Source: Acinetobacter pittii (GTDB taxonomy: Bacteria > Pseudomonadota > Gammaproteobacteria > Pseudomonadales > Moraxellaceae). Taken from it: a stretch of 64,000 nucleotides of DNA. Positions 50,227 to 59,099 of the stretch are shown here, piece by piece. The translations under genes were made by a program, and so were the position numbers. Below the pieces are notes generated by a model. That model was given only the letters and a program-made list of their open reading frames with translations, searched no databases and was not told the DNA's origin. The stretch spans positions 3,038,001-3,102,000 of the forward strand of contig NZ_CP139286.1 in NCBI RefSeq assembly GCF_034067285.1, read 5' to 3'. The stretch's first letter is position 1; each line of letters begins with the position of its first letter.

Positions 50227-51045
50227 CTAAAAATCTGAAGAATTAAAATAGTGAGAAGTAAATTCAGTATGTTTTGAAGTACGTTCCCATACTTCAAGAA
50301 AATCAGCCTGCTGAGGGATAGCCTGTAAATATTCAATACTCGAACTGATCCAGTGGTTATGTTCATCTGCATTCAATTGGCCTTTTAGCACTAACCAACG
50401 CAAATAAATAAACCACGTATTGAGCACATCCCCTTCACAATAGCTAGTCAATTTTAACCACTGCTGCGTACGGACATATTCAGGCACATGATAACCCGAC
50501 TCACCACGCTTACCCGGCAAACCTAAAATACAGGCAATATCATCAAGCTTTTGAAAATTACGACCATTAAACATTGCCATCACATCCATTAAATCGATGT
50601 GGCGATGGTGATAACGGTTTTGATAATTATTAAAACGCTTTTGGCTATCAATTTCACCTTGATCAAATAGACCCGGTGCAGAAAGCCCGTGATACATCGC
50701 GCGAAACAGAATGACAGGTAAATCAAATTGTGAGCCATTCCAACTCACTAAAGTCGGATGGCGCTTATCAAAAATAGATAAAAATTTCTGCAAAATTTCT
50801 GCTTCAGAATATTGTTCTCGACTAAAAGAAAATAATCTAAAACCAGACTCATCCACCCATAAACCAGAAATACAAACGATTTCATGTAAAGGCAAACGCT
50901 GAAAATCCATGCCAGATTCTTGGCGACGGATTTTTGTGAGCGCTTGCTCTACATCGGTCTCAGGTAAATCAAGATGATATAAATGCGCTCCCGCTTTTAA
51001 ATCAGTTAAAGTTTCAATATCAAAAACTAAGGTAGGGAAACGCAT
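50227..51045 (-). CDS. Predicted 3'-5' exonuclease, DNA polymerase B exonuclease-like (PolB_exo)
   Basis: The 272-residue protein starts RFPTLVFDIETLTDL (DEDD exonuclease ExoI motif), has LVSWNGSQFDLPVILFRAMYHG (motif II with N-x-x-x-F-D) and CILGLPGKRGESGY with YCEGDVLNTWFIYLRW (motif III). It would remove nucleotides from 3' ends of DNA. ATG 51045 with GAGAG upstream is preferred to the ATG four codons earlier. It sits between cysM and rlmD in a tight operon. Confidence 0.85.
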   Translation of the reverse strand: MRFPTLVFDIETLTDLKAGAHLYHLDLPETDVEQALTKIRRQESGMDFQRLPLHEIVCISGLWVDESGFRLFSFSREQYSEAEILQKFLSIFDKRHPTLVSWNGSQFDLPVILFRAMYHGLSAPGLFDQGEIDSQKRFNNYQNRYHHRHIDLMDVMAMFNGRNFQKLDDIACILGLPGKRGESGYHVPEYVRTQQWLKLTSYCEGDVLNTWFIYLRWLVLKGQLNADEHNHWISSSIEYLQAIPQQADFLEVWERTSKHTEFTSHYFNSSDF

Positions 51046-51057
51046 GATTTCTCTCAA

Positions 51058-51981
51058 TTATGAGTTATCGTCCTGTACTGAAAACAGTCCTGTAGATAAG
51101 TAGCGATCACCACGATCACAGATAATGCAAACAATAACAGCATCCGGATTTTCTTCTGCAATTTTTACTGAAGCCCACACTGCCCCACCAGAAGATGTAC
51201 CTGCACTAATTCCTTCCTGACGTGCTAAACGGCGAGCCGTTTTTTCCGCTTCAATTTGCGGAATATCCATAATTTTATCAACACGCTTTGGATCGAAAAT
51301 CGTAGGTAAATATTCTTGTGGCCAACGGCGAATACCAGCAATATTTGAACCTTCAGAAGGCTGTAAACCAATAATTTGAATATCTGGGTTTTGTTCTTTT
51401 AAATATTTTGAAATTCCCATGATGGTACCGGTTGTACCCATTGAACTCACGAAATGAGTAATCTTCCCACCTGTTTGCTTCCAAATTTCAGGGCCAGTGG
51501 TCAGGTAATGGGCTTCGACATTATCTGGATTGCCAAATTGATTAAGGACCAGACCTAGACCTTCAGCTTGCATTTGCAAAGCCATATCTCGTGCAGCTTC
51601 CATATTCGGTGCTTCAATCAATTCTGCGCCATAAGCACGCATTGCATCCTTACGCTCCTGACTTGAATTCCCTGGCATGATTAATTTCATTTTATAGCCA
51701 CGCATTGCAGCCACCATTGCCAAAGCAATACCCGTGTTTCCACTTGTTGCCTCAATTAAGGTATCTCCTGGCTTAATTTGACCACGTTTTTCTGCCTGCA
51801 TAATCATGTTATATGCTGGACGGTCTTTTACAGAACCTGCCGGATTATTACCTTCCAATTTTGCTAAAACCGTTGCCTGCGTGTGACACGCCAAGCGCTG
51901 CAAACGGACTAGAGGTGTGTTACCTACATAGTGATCTAACAAAAATTCGTCGGCTAAAAAATCAGGTTGTGTATTACTCAT
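51058..51981 (-). CDS. cysM: Cysteine synthase B
   Basis: The 307-residue PLP enzyme makes cysteine from O-acetylserine and sulfide or thiosulfate. The Lys in NPAGSVKDRPAYNM, substrate loop EATSGNTGIALAMVAA and GTTGTIMGISKYLKEQNP (phosphate binding) are present; GPEIWKQTGGKITHFVSSMGT is CysM-like. ATG 51981 (MSNTQ) is chosen. It heads the cysM-exonuclease-rlmD-relA unit and is divergent from gacS, as in pseudomonads. Confidence 0.93.
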   Translation of the reverse strand: MSNTQPDFLADEFLLDHYVGNTPLVRLQRLACHTQATVLAKLEGNNPAGSVKDRPAYNMIMQAEKRGQIKPGDTLIEATSGNTGIALAMVAAMRGYKMKLIMPGNSSQERKDAMRAYGAELIEAPNMEAARDMALQMQAEGLGLVLNQFGNPDNVEAHYLTTGPEIWKQTGGKITHFVSSMGTTGTIMGISKYLKEQNPDIQIIGLQPSEGSNIAGIRRWPQEYLPTIFDPKRVDKIMDIPQIEAEKTARRLARQEGISAGTSSGGAVWASVKIAEENPDAVIVCIICDRGDRYLSTGLFSVQDDNS

Positions 51982-52153
51982 GATCAACACCTATATCGAG
52001 GTGGGCCTATTGTATGAAAAAATGCTTGGTACTGCACCCATTTCAATATGCTTTTTCATAAAAGCGATTAAAGCTCGGTCATTTATAAAATGCCGTCTGT
52101 TTTAAAATAAAGCGTGATAAGATGCCGTACAGAGAGATAAATCTGATGTAGCC

Positions 52154-54961
52154 ATGTCTAATTTCAATAAAACCTTATCGAAACGCTTACGTCTGAATCA
52201 TGCATATGGGCAATTAATTGCTCTGATTTTTGTGCCTATTATGATTTTAACGTGCGTTGGTGCTTTTCTGGTTTTAACTGAAACCTCACATTCAGTAAAA
52301 CAACAACAGCTACATCATGCCTCTGCAATCTTAGCTCGCTATAATCAAATCGCGATCGACTTATATAATCTGGTTGAACTAGAGCCCGATGAATATGATC
52401 ACGCCCAGCACATCATGCAAAGCATGTTTAGTGAGAAAAATCTAAAACGTGCTGCTTTAATTGACAGTAATGGTCAGACCTATTTAAGTATCGGTTATCG
52501 CGACAATCGCTACTGGCCGAACTTCAAACAAAACAATAATTTTTTTGGGCCAATCTCTTATAATCACAATAATATTTATGGACAACGGATTAGCGACGCG
52601 CCTGGAAAAGCCCCTGTTTGGCTTGTTATTGAAATGGATAATCAGCCACTAGAACTGGCTCGTTACCGTATTCTGATCGCCCTCGTCATTACTGGGTTAA
52701 TGACCTTACTCTTACTTTTACTTTGTTTGAATTTTTATTCACGTCGCTGGATTGCGCCGATGTATGAAATTCGCATGCAGTTGCAACGTTTAAATGCTGA
52801 CACACTAGACCAGCACATGGTGATTAATAGTACTGGTGAATTACGCCTATTACAGCGAGATATTGCAAATGTCGTTAAACGATTACACTTTAGCTTTTTA
52901 GAGTTAAAAGAACATACTGAACAAACCGAAGAAGATTTACGTAGAACTTTAGATACTTTAGAAGTTCAAAATATTACCTATCGTCAAGCACGTGACCAAG
53001 CGATTTCATCGAACCAAGCCAAATCAGTTTTCCTTGCCAATATTAGTCATGAGCTTCGAACCCCTCTAAATAGTATTGATGGCTTTATTCATTTATTACT
53101 TCGTCAACAAAACCTAAATAACGAACAAAATCTTTACCTACAAACTATTCGCAAGTCATCAGCCCATTTATTGGCATTAATTAATGATGTATTAGATTTT
53201 TCAAAAATTGATGCAGGTAAATTAGAGCTAGAAACAGCACCGTTTGATTTAGAAGAAGCTGTCTTTGATGTCATGGATATGTTGTCTCCACTGGCTGCCC
53301 AAAAGCATATTGCTATGGCTTTTTACTATGCCGACAACATTCCACAACAAGTGATTGGTGACGCTTTACGCTTTAAACAAATTCTGACTAACTTGATTTC
53401 GAATGCGATTAAGTTCACTCCAGACGGCGAAATTATTGTTCGTGTTCGTATGGAACATGATGATATTGGACAATGCCTACTTCATTTTAGTGTGCAAGAC
53501 AGTGGTATTGGTTTAAGCGGTACAGACCGTAAAAAACTATTTGAATCATTCTCGCAAGGTGATGCATCCGTTACACGTCAATTTGGCGGTACAGGTTTAG
53601 GTCTAGCTATTTCGAAACAGCTTGTTCATCTCATGCATGGTCAAATTGGCTTTGAAGACAACCAAGAACGTGCCCCAACAGAAAAAGGCTCTACGTTCTG
53701 GTTTACCGCACAATTTGTGGTAGATGAAGATTACGAGATTGAACATCCACACTTTGAGCATTTACAAGTGGTGTCTTATCTTGCGCACCCTGCTACCGCA
53801 AGTGTTTTACGTTACTACCTTGAAAACTATCATGTTCCTCACATCGAGACACAATCGATTCTGGATTTATTTAGTCGCTTAAAACATCTTGATCAAAAAG
53901 ATAATACATGGCTTATTGTTGACCACAGTGGTGACACTGAAGCCTTATTAAAAGAAATTCGCAGCCGCTATCAAGGTAATTTGGCAGTTTATGGCTATCA
54001 AATGACGCTTGAGCCAAATATGCTCAATGAATATCGTGCTCGCCCTCTCTATCAACCATTAAGCCGAAGCGGACTCATTCAATTATTAAATGATCAACCT
54101 ATTTTTGAAGAGGAACAACAAGACTTTAATGGGCAGGGTTTACACATTCTGGCGGTCGACGATCACTTACCTAACTTAATTGTCTTAGAAGCTCTGCTAG
54201 GTGAACTCAACGTTAGAACAACTAAAGCACTCAGCGGCCAAGAAGCCTTAAACCTCATCCAAGAGCGAATCGATCAAAAGCTCAAACCATTTGATTTAGT
54301 GTTCATGGATATTCAAATGCCTGTTATGTCAGGGATTGATACCACTCGCGCTATTCGTTCGCTAGAGTCAACTTTAGACGGTGAAATGCAGCTTCCAATT
54401 ATTGCATTAACAGCCCATGCCCTTGCTGATGAAAAGCAAAAACTTCTCAAAGTCGGCATGAATGACTATGTCACCAAGCCAATTCAAATGGAACAAATTA
54501 TCCAGATTTTAACGCAATGGACTAAAAACAACTTTGCGGCAAAAGCACTAGAGAAAGACCATCATGTCGTTGCAGAAGCTTTAGATCCGCAAATTTTAAA
54601 CTGGCAACAAAGCTTGCAGCTTGCAGCAAATAAAGAAGATTTAGCTCAAGACTTACTTAAAATGTTAGTTGATAGTTTCCCAACTGAGCTAGATGAAATG
54701 CAGCAACTTATTGAGCTTGAAGACTTCCCTCAACTTGAGCATGTTTTACATCGTCTTTATGGCGCTACTCGCTATGTAGGTACTCCAAAGCTACAACAAG
54801 TGACAGGTGACTTTGAGCAATTTATTTCAACACTACGTAAAGAACGCCGTATAGCAGATGAAGGCTTCATTGAAGAAGTGATGAGACGCTTCGACGAGTT
54901 AGGACTTGTTGTAAAAGAAGTAGAAAGTGCAGCTCATCAAATCTTGGTGATTCCTGACTAA
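52154..54961 (+). CDS. gacS: GacS/BarA hybrid sensor histidine kinase
   Basis: The 935-residue kinase has two membrane helices (about 20-45 and 172-195) around a small periplasmic sensor, a HAMP region, the histidine kinase with H299 in ISHELRTP, ATP-binding boxes LISNAIKFT, DSGIGLSGTD and GGTGLGLAIS, a degenerate middle receiver (about 540-650), an intact receiver with D719 in MDIQMPV, and an Hpt domain with H866 in LHRLYGATRY. It signals through GacA to regulate virulence and metabolism genes. The cysM-rlmD-relA neighbours match Pseudomonas gacS. Confidence 0.95.
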   Translation: MSNFNKTLSKRLRLNHAYGQLIALIFVPIMILTCVGAFLVLTETSHSVKQQQLHHASAILARYNQIAIDLYNLVELEPDEYDHAQHIMQSMFSEKNLKRAALIDSNGQTYLSIGYRDNRYWPNFKQNNNFFGPISYNHNNIYGQRISDAPGKAPVWLVIEMDNQPLELARYRILIALVITGLMTLLLLLLCLNFYSRRWIAPMYEIRMQLQRLNADTLDQHMVINSTGELRLLQRDIANVVKRLHFSFLELKEHTEQTEEDLRRTLDTLEVQNITYRQARDQAISSNQAKSVFLANISHELRTPLNSIDGFIHLLLRQQNLNNEQNLYLQTIRKSSAHLLALINDVLDFSKIDAGKLELETAPFDLEEAVFDVMDMLSPLAAQKHIAMAFYYADNIPQQVIGDALRFKQILTNLISNAIKFTPDGEIIVRVRMEHDDIGQCLLHFSVQDSGIGLSGTDRKKLFESFSQGDASVTRQFGGTGLGLAISKQLVHLMHGQIGFEDNQERAPTEKGSTFWFTAQFVVDEDYEIEHPHFEHLQVVSYLAHPATASVLRYYLENYHVPHIETQSILDLFSRLKHLDQKDNTWLIVDHSGDTEALLKEIRSRYQGNLAVYGYQMTLEPNMLNEYRARPLYQPLSRSGLIQLLNDQPIFEEEQQDFNGQGLHILAVDDHLPNLIVLEALLGELNVRTTKALSGQEALNLIQERIDQKLKPFDLVFMDIQMPVMSGIDTTRAIRSLESTLDGEMQLPIIALTAHALADEKQKLLKVGMNDYVTKPIQMEQIIQILTQWTKNNFAAKALEKDHHVVAEALDPQILNWQQSLQLAANKEDLAQDLLKMLVDSFPTELDEMQQLIELEDFPQLEHVLHRLYGATRYVGTPKLQQVTGDFEQFISTLRKERRIADEGFIEEVMRRFDELGLVVKEVESAAHQILVIPD

Positions 54962-54977
54962 TATATCTACAAAACAG

Positions 54978-54997
54978 ACATGACTGGGCTGTCATGT
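54978..54997 (+). terminator. Possible hairpin after gacS
   Basis: ACATGAC / GTCATGT stem with a GGGCT loop, 16 bases after the gacS stop, followed by a short T tract. A weak terminator. Confidence 0.4.
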
Positions 54998-55055
54998 TTC
55001 CAAATTACAGCCATGTTATGCTCCGCTTATCTATAAAAAAAGAAGCGGAAATCTC

Positions 55056-55844
55056 ATGGCACTCTTACGTATTGAAAAGAATAATGGCATTGCAACGGTA
55101 TATTTAAACCGTCCTGACAAACGCAATGCCATGAGTTTTGCCTTATTAAAAGAACTTGTTTCAACAGCAAAAGCCATTAAAAAGGACCGTGATATTCGCT
55201 GTGTGATTTTGACAGGTGAAGCACAAGTTTTTAGCGCCGGAATTGATTTATCCGACCTAAACAATCCAAAAAATTCTGCTTTTGCCATTTGGGAGCTTGT
55301 AAAACCAGGCCAAAGCCTATTTCAAAAAGCATTTCTTATTTGGCAAAATTTACCTGTACCTGTGATTGCGGCACTAGAAGGATACTGTTTTGGCGCAGGC
55401 ATGCAACTTGCCTTAGCAGCCGACATTCGGATTTCTCACCCTGACACTAAAATGTCGATTATGGAAAGTCGTTGGGGCTTAGTTCCAGATATGGGACTTA
55501 CTCGTTCATTGAAAGGTTTAATTGGCGTTGACCTTGCAAAAGAACTCACCTTAACCGCTCGTGTTTTCGATGGAAATTATGCAAAAGAAATTGGTCTTGT
55601 CACTCATTTAAGCGACGCTCCACTAGAGAAAGCAAATGAAATTGCAGCTGAAATGTTACAGCGCTCACCAGATGCGCTCACTGCGGCAAAACGTGTACTT
55701 GATGCGATGGAGCACCAACCAGAAAAATCATTACGTTTAGAAAAAATCTGGCAACTTAAATTATTACTTGGTAAAAATAGCAAGCTTGCTCGTAAAAAAG
55801 ACAAACATCCGGAAGTTAATTTTTTACCACGCCAATATAAATAA
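55056..55844 (+). CDS. Enoyl-CoA hydratase/isomerase (crotonase) family
   Basis: The 262-residue protein is a crotonase: NGIATVYLNRPDKRNAMSF, oxyanion region VFSAGIDLSDL and EGYCFGAGMQLALAADIRISHP with the second Glu region MESRWGLVPDMGLTRSL. The first hydratase Glu is replaced by Gln (MQLALAAD), while the second is present and followed by Asp, as in dienoyl-CoA isomerases. Function may therefore be isomerase rather than hydratase. It heads a three-gene operon. Confidence 0.85.
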   Translation: MALLRIEKNNGIATVYLNRPDKRNAMSFALLKELVSTAKAIKKDRDIRCVILTGEAQVFSAGIDLSDLNNPKNSAFAIWELVKPGQSLFQKAFLIWQNLPVPVIAALEGYCFGAGMQLALAADIRISHPDTKMSIMESRWGLVPDMGLTRSLKGLIGVDLAKELTLTARVFDGNYAKEIGLVTHLSDAPLEKANEIAAEMLQRSPDALTAAKRVLDAMEHQPEKSLRLEKIWQLKLLLGKNSKLARKKDKHPEVNFLPRQYK

Positions 55845-55856
55845 AGAGCTTAGATT

Positions 55857-56726
55857 ATGAATTTTGATCGCAACATCCCTATTGCTTTTTTAGGTATAGG
55901 GTTGATGGGAAGCCGCATGGCAACCCGTCTTATTCAGGCAGGTTTTCAAGTTGCTGTTTGGAACCGGACCTCTTCTGCATGTGAAGAACTGATTGATATC
56001 GGCGCACAGCCTTTAGATCTTATAAATATTGGCGAATATCCTGTTATTTTAACTTGTCTCGCAGATGACAAAGCCGTACAAAGTGTATTCGAGCAAATTC
56101 AACCTCACTTAAAAGCTAAACAGGTGATTGTTGATTTCTCAAGCTTATCTGTTGCTGTAACAAAAACACTTGCTCAAGATGCTGCCAAGCATGAGGTTAC
56201 TTGGATTGATTCTCCTGTGTCGGGAGGAACAGCTGGGGCAGAACAAGGCACACTTGTCATTTTTGCAGGCGGTGATGCTCAAACAATTACAGAGTTAACG
56301 CCTATTTATAATGTTCTATCTCAACGTGTAACACGCATGGGAGACACAGGAACTGGTCAAGCCACCAAAATTTGTAATCAACTCATCGTCGCAGCCAACA
56401 GCGCGCTTATTGCAGAGGCTGTCGCGCTTGCAGACCGAGCGGGTGTAGATACAACTTTACTCGCTCCAGCCTTAGCAGGCGGATTTGCAGACTCTAAACC
56501 CTTTCAAATTCTAACCCCACGCATGGCAACTCATACATTTGAGCCTATTCAGTGGAAAGTTCAAACATTATCTAAGGATCTTAACAACGCAGTAACATTG
56601 GCTAACAATGTTAATTTAGACATCCCCGTTGCACAAAAAGCTCTATTACAGCTACAAACTCACCAAAAAAATGGCTTTGCCGAGAAAGATTTAGCTACTA
56701 TGATTCAATTAGTAGAGCAAAAATAA
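55857..56726 (+). CDS. 3-hydroxyisobutyrate dehydrogenase / tartronate-semialdehyde reductase family
   Basis: The 289-residue beta-hydroxyacid dehydrogenase has FLGIGLMGSRMATRLIQAGF (NAD(P) motif), DSPVSGGTAGAEQGTLVIFAGG (substrate site) and GQATKICNQLIVAANSALIAEA with the catalytic Lys. The specific substrate cannot be decided; the next gene favours tartronate semialdehyde. Twelve bases after the crotonase gene. Confidence 0.88.
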   Translation: MNFDRNIPIAFLGIGLMGSRMATRLIQAGFQVAVWNRTSSACEELIDIGAQPLDLINIGEYPVILTCLADDKAVQSVFEQIQPHLKAKQVIVDFSSLSVAVTKTLAQDAAKHEVTWIDSPVSGGTAGAEQGTLVIFAGGDAQTITELTPIYNVLSQRVTRMGDTGTGQATKICNQLIVAANSALIAEAVALADRAGVDTTLLAPALAGGFADSKPFQILTPRMATHTFEPIQWKVQTLSKDLNNAVTLANNVNLDIPVAQKALLQLQTHQKNGFAEKDLATMIQLVEQK

Positions 56727-56739
56727 ACGGAGTTTGAGT

Positions 56740-57534
56740 ATGGGTCGTCTTGCAGTCAATTTATCCATGATTTTTACCGAAGTTCCTTTAATTGAACGCT
56801 TCGCTCTGGCTCATGCACAGGGCTTTGAATATGTAGAAATTCAATTCCCCTATGAATTGACGATTGAAGATATTCAAACTCAACTCGAACGCTACAATCT
56901 CAGCCTTTGCTTAATTAATGTACCTGCTGGTGACCTTATGCAAGGTGGGAATGGTTTAGCAGGCATACCCGGCCAAGAAGCAGCTTTTCATGAAGCATTA
57001 GAATTGGCTATTCGTTATGCCACCGCTTTAAACGTTCCTCGTGTTAATATTTTAGCGGGTAAACAACCGCTTGATGCAGACTTGCTTCCTTGTTTAAAAA
57101 CGTTAGCAGCTAACCTAAAACTTGCCTGCAATTTACTCGGTGAACACGGTATAGAGCCTGTTTTCGAAATGATTAACGGCACTGATATGCCACGCTTTTT
57201 AGTGCAAAACATTGCACAAGCACAAGAGATGCTAGAAGCGGTCAACCACCCTGCTCTCAAAATGCAGTATGACTGCTATCACATGGCAATGATGGGTGAA
57301 GATGTGCTTGAAGGTTTACAAGAGAATATTAACTTAATTGGACATATTCAATTTGCAGACTGCCCGGGCCGCCATGAACCTGATACAGCTCAAATCCCAT
57401 ATGAACAAATTTTTTCTTGGTTAAAGCAAAGCTCATATCAGAACTACATTGCAGCAGAATATAAACCTGAAAATGGTTCAAATCAGTCGTTTACATGGAA
57501 GAAAAAATACTTTTCTGATGATGTAAATATATAA
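56740..57534 (+). CDS. Hydroxypyruvate isomerase family (Hyi/OtnI-like)
   Basis: The 264-residue TIM-barrel protein has LAVNLSMIFTEVPLIERFALAHAQGF, LMQGGNGLAGIPGQEAAF, GIEPVFEMINGTDMPRF, QYDCYHMAMMGEDV and GHIQFADCPGRHEPDT with metal-binding Glu/His/Asp positions of Hyi enzymes, which interconvert hydroxypyruvate and tartronate semialdehyde. ATG 56740 with GGAG 7 bases before is chosen. Partner of the previous dehydrogenase. Confidence 0.88.
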   Translation: MGRLAVNLSMIFTEVPLIERFALAHAQGFEYVEIQFPYELTIEDIQTQLERYNLSLCLINVPAGDLMQGGNGLAGIPGQEAAFHEALELAIRYATALNVPRVNILAGKQPLDADLLPCLKTLAANLKLACNLLGEHGIEPVFEMINGTDMPRFLVQNIAQAQEMLEAVNHPALKMQYDCYHMAMMGEDVLEGLQENINLIGHIQFADCPGRHEPDTAQIPYEQIFSWLKQSSYQNYIAAEYKPENGSNQSFTWKKKYFSDDVNI

Positions 57535-57615
57535 ACTGTTACGACTTCTGTTTGAAATTTAGTGTAAAAACCACTATATTAGATAGTGAGTAATTGTCAG
57601 GAAAATATACCCTAT

Positions 57616-58017
57616 ATGAATTTAGAACCATCGCCCAGCGTGTCTAATTCTCACGATTTCGCAATGAATACCTCAAATAAAGACGTACAAGCTTGTCTCA
57701 AAGTCGTCCACGACGCTTTAGTTGATGTAAAAGCAAAAGATATTCTCCAGTTAGATGTTAGCTCAATTAGCAATGTCGCTGATGCTATTGTAATTGCAAG
57801 TGGTACTTCTACTCGCCATGTCAAAGCACTTGCTGACAATGTTGCAGAAGAAGCTCGTAAAGCCGGTTTCCGCCCGATTGGTGTTGAAGGTGAACGAGAT
57901 GCAGAATGGATCTTAATTGATCTCGGCTTTGTTGTAGTACATGTAATGCTACCAACAGCTCGTAAATTCTATGATTTAGAAAGCTTATGGCGTACCGCTC
58001 CAGAGTCGGTTGCTTAA
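57616..58017 (+). CDS. rsfS: RsfS, ribosomal silencing factor
   Basis: The RsfS/Iojap core runs from about DVQACLKVVHDALVDVKAKDILQLDV to the end, with VIASGTSTRHVKALADNVAEEAR, GVEGERDAEWILIDLGFVVVHVM and FYDLESLWR. It binds L14 of 50S and blocks subunit joining in starvation. The start is uncertain: ATG 57616 gives a 16-residue extension before the ATG at 57664, and a GTG lies at 57586; none has a clear ribosome site. The usual partners nadD and rlmH are not beside it. Confidence 0.9.
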   Translation: MNLEPSPSVSNSHDFAMNTSNKDVQACLKVVHDALVDVKAKDILQLDVSSISNVADAIVIASGTSTRHVKALADNVAEEARKAGFRPIGVEGERDAEWILIDLGFVVVHVMLPTARKFYDLESLWRTAPESVA

Positions 58018-58030
58018 AATTTTGCTTTTA

Positions 58031-58060
58031 AAAAAAGCGGCTCTTTTGAGCCGCTTTTTT
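58031..58060 (+). terminator. Terminator of rsfS
   Basis: Stem AAAAAAGCGGCTC / GAGCCGCTTTTTT with a TTTT loop. Confidence 0.88.
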
Positions 58061-58139
58061 GTTTCTCTAATAACAATTTAGACCCTTTTAAAAAACCCAC
58101 CTTTACTCTTAAGAAAACCAATCATCACTTACAACCAAA

Positions 58140-58161
58140 TTTGACATGACAAATTGTCAAA
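58140..58161. promoter_or_regulatory. Candidate operator upstream of the 58225 SDR gene
   Basis: The nested inverted repeats TTTGACA...TGTCAAA (58140-58146, 58155-58161) and TGACA-AAT-TGTCA (58147-58159) lie 64-85 bases before the SDR start. The size and symmetry suit a dimeric TetR/MarR-type regulator. No regulator gene is next to it. Confidence 0.45.
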
Positions 58162-58224
58162 TTTGCAGCACTATACAAATTCTTAAAGTTCTCACCAATA
58201 AATAGCATAACCGGAGTACAGAAA

Positions 58225-59046
58225 GTGAAGATATTAATTACAGGCGCCAACACAGGGATTGGTTTTGCCACAGCAGAACAACTTGTTAAACAAGGACAAC
58301 ATGTGATTTTGGCTTGTCGAAATCCACAAAAAGCACAAGAGGCACAAAACAAGCTACGTTCACTTAATCAAGGCCAAGTCGATTTAGTTTCCCTCGATTT
58401 AAATAGTCTTGAGTTAACCCAAAAAGCAGCAGATGAAATTGCTGATCGCTATGGCAGCCTTGACATACTCATTAATAATGCAGGCTTATTTTCTAAAACA
58501 AAGCAACTAACCACAGAGGGTTTTGAGCAACAATTTGGGGTTAATTATTTAGGCCATTTTTTACTCACTCAAAAATTACTTCCAGTTTTAAAACAATCTC
58601 CAAAAGCACGCATTATCCATCTTGCATCTATTGCTCATTGGGTTGGCTCAATTAAACCCAATAAATTTCGTGCAGAAGGTTTTTACAACCCCCTGTTCTA
58701 TTATGGGCAATCAAAACTTGCAAATTTACTGTTTAGCAATGCATTAGCAGAGCAACTCGCAGAAAGTTCAATTACCAATAATGCATTACACCCCGGCGGT
58801 GTTGCTTCTGATATTTATCGTGAATTACCAAAACCGGTTTATGCAGCGATGAAATTAGGCTTGGTTCCAACCTCAGTTCCAGCAAAGCTCATTACAGAAA
58901 TGGCAACTGGAGATGCATGGCAAAACCGCAACGGCGAATATGTCAGTGCACATATGCCAGACTGGAAATCCTCACATGCTAAAAATCAGCAACTGGCACG
59001 TGACCTGTATCAACAGTCTATGGATCTTGTAGAAAAATTTCTTTAA
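58225..59046 (+). CDS. Short-chain dehydrogenase, retinol-dehydrogenase-like, GTG start
   Basis: The 273-residue SDR has TGANTGIGFATAEQLVKQGQHVILACRN (cofactor site with RN, favouring NADPH), NNAGLFSK, IHLASIAHW and the catalytic YYGQSKLANLL, with NALHPGGVASDI, as in retinol-dehydrogenase-like SDRs. GTG 58225 is used with CCGGAG 9 bases upstream. Substrate unknown. Confidence 0.87.
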   Translation: MKILITGANTGIGFATAEQLVKQGQHVILACRNPQKAQEAQNKLRSLNQGQVDLVSLDLNSLELTQKAADEIADRYGSLDILINNAGLFSKTKQLTTEGFEQQFGVNYLGHFLLTQKLLPVLKQSPKARIIHLASIAHWVGSIKPNKFRAEGFYNPLFYYGQSKLANLLFSNALAEQLAESSITNNALHPGGVASDIYRELPKPVYAAMKLGLVPTSVPAKLITEMATGDAWQNRNGEYVSAHMPDWKSSHAKNQQLARDLYQQSMDLVEKFL

Positions 59047-59060
59047 AAGTAGAGCCAAAT

Positions 59061-59086
59061 AAAAAACCACCCGAAGGTGGTTTTTT
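59061..59086. terminator. Bidirectional terminator between the SDR gene and pntB
   Basis: Stem AAAAAACCACC-CGAA-GGTGGTTTTTT between convergent genes. Confidence 0.88.
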
Positions 59087-59099
59087 ATTTCAAAGCAAC

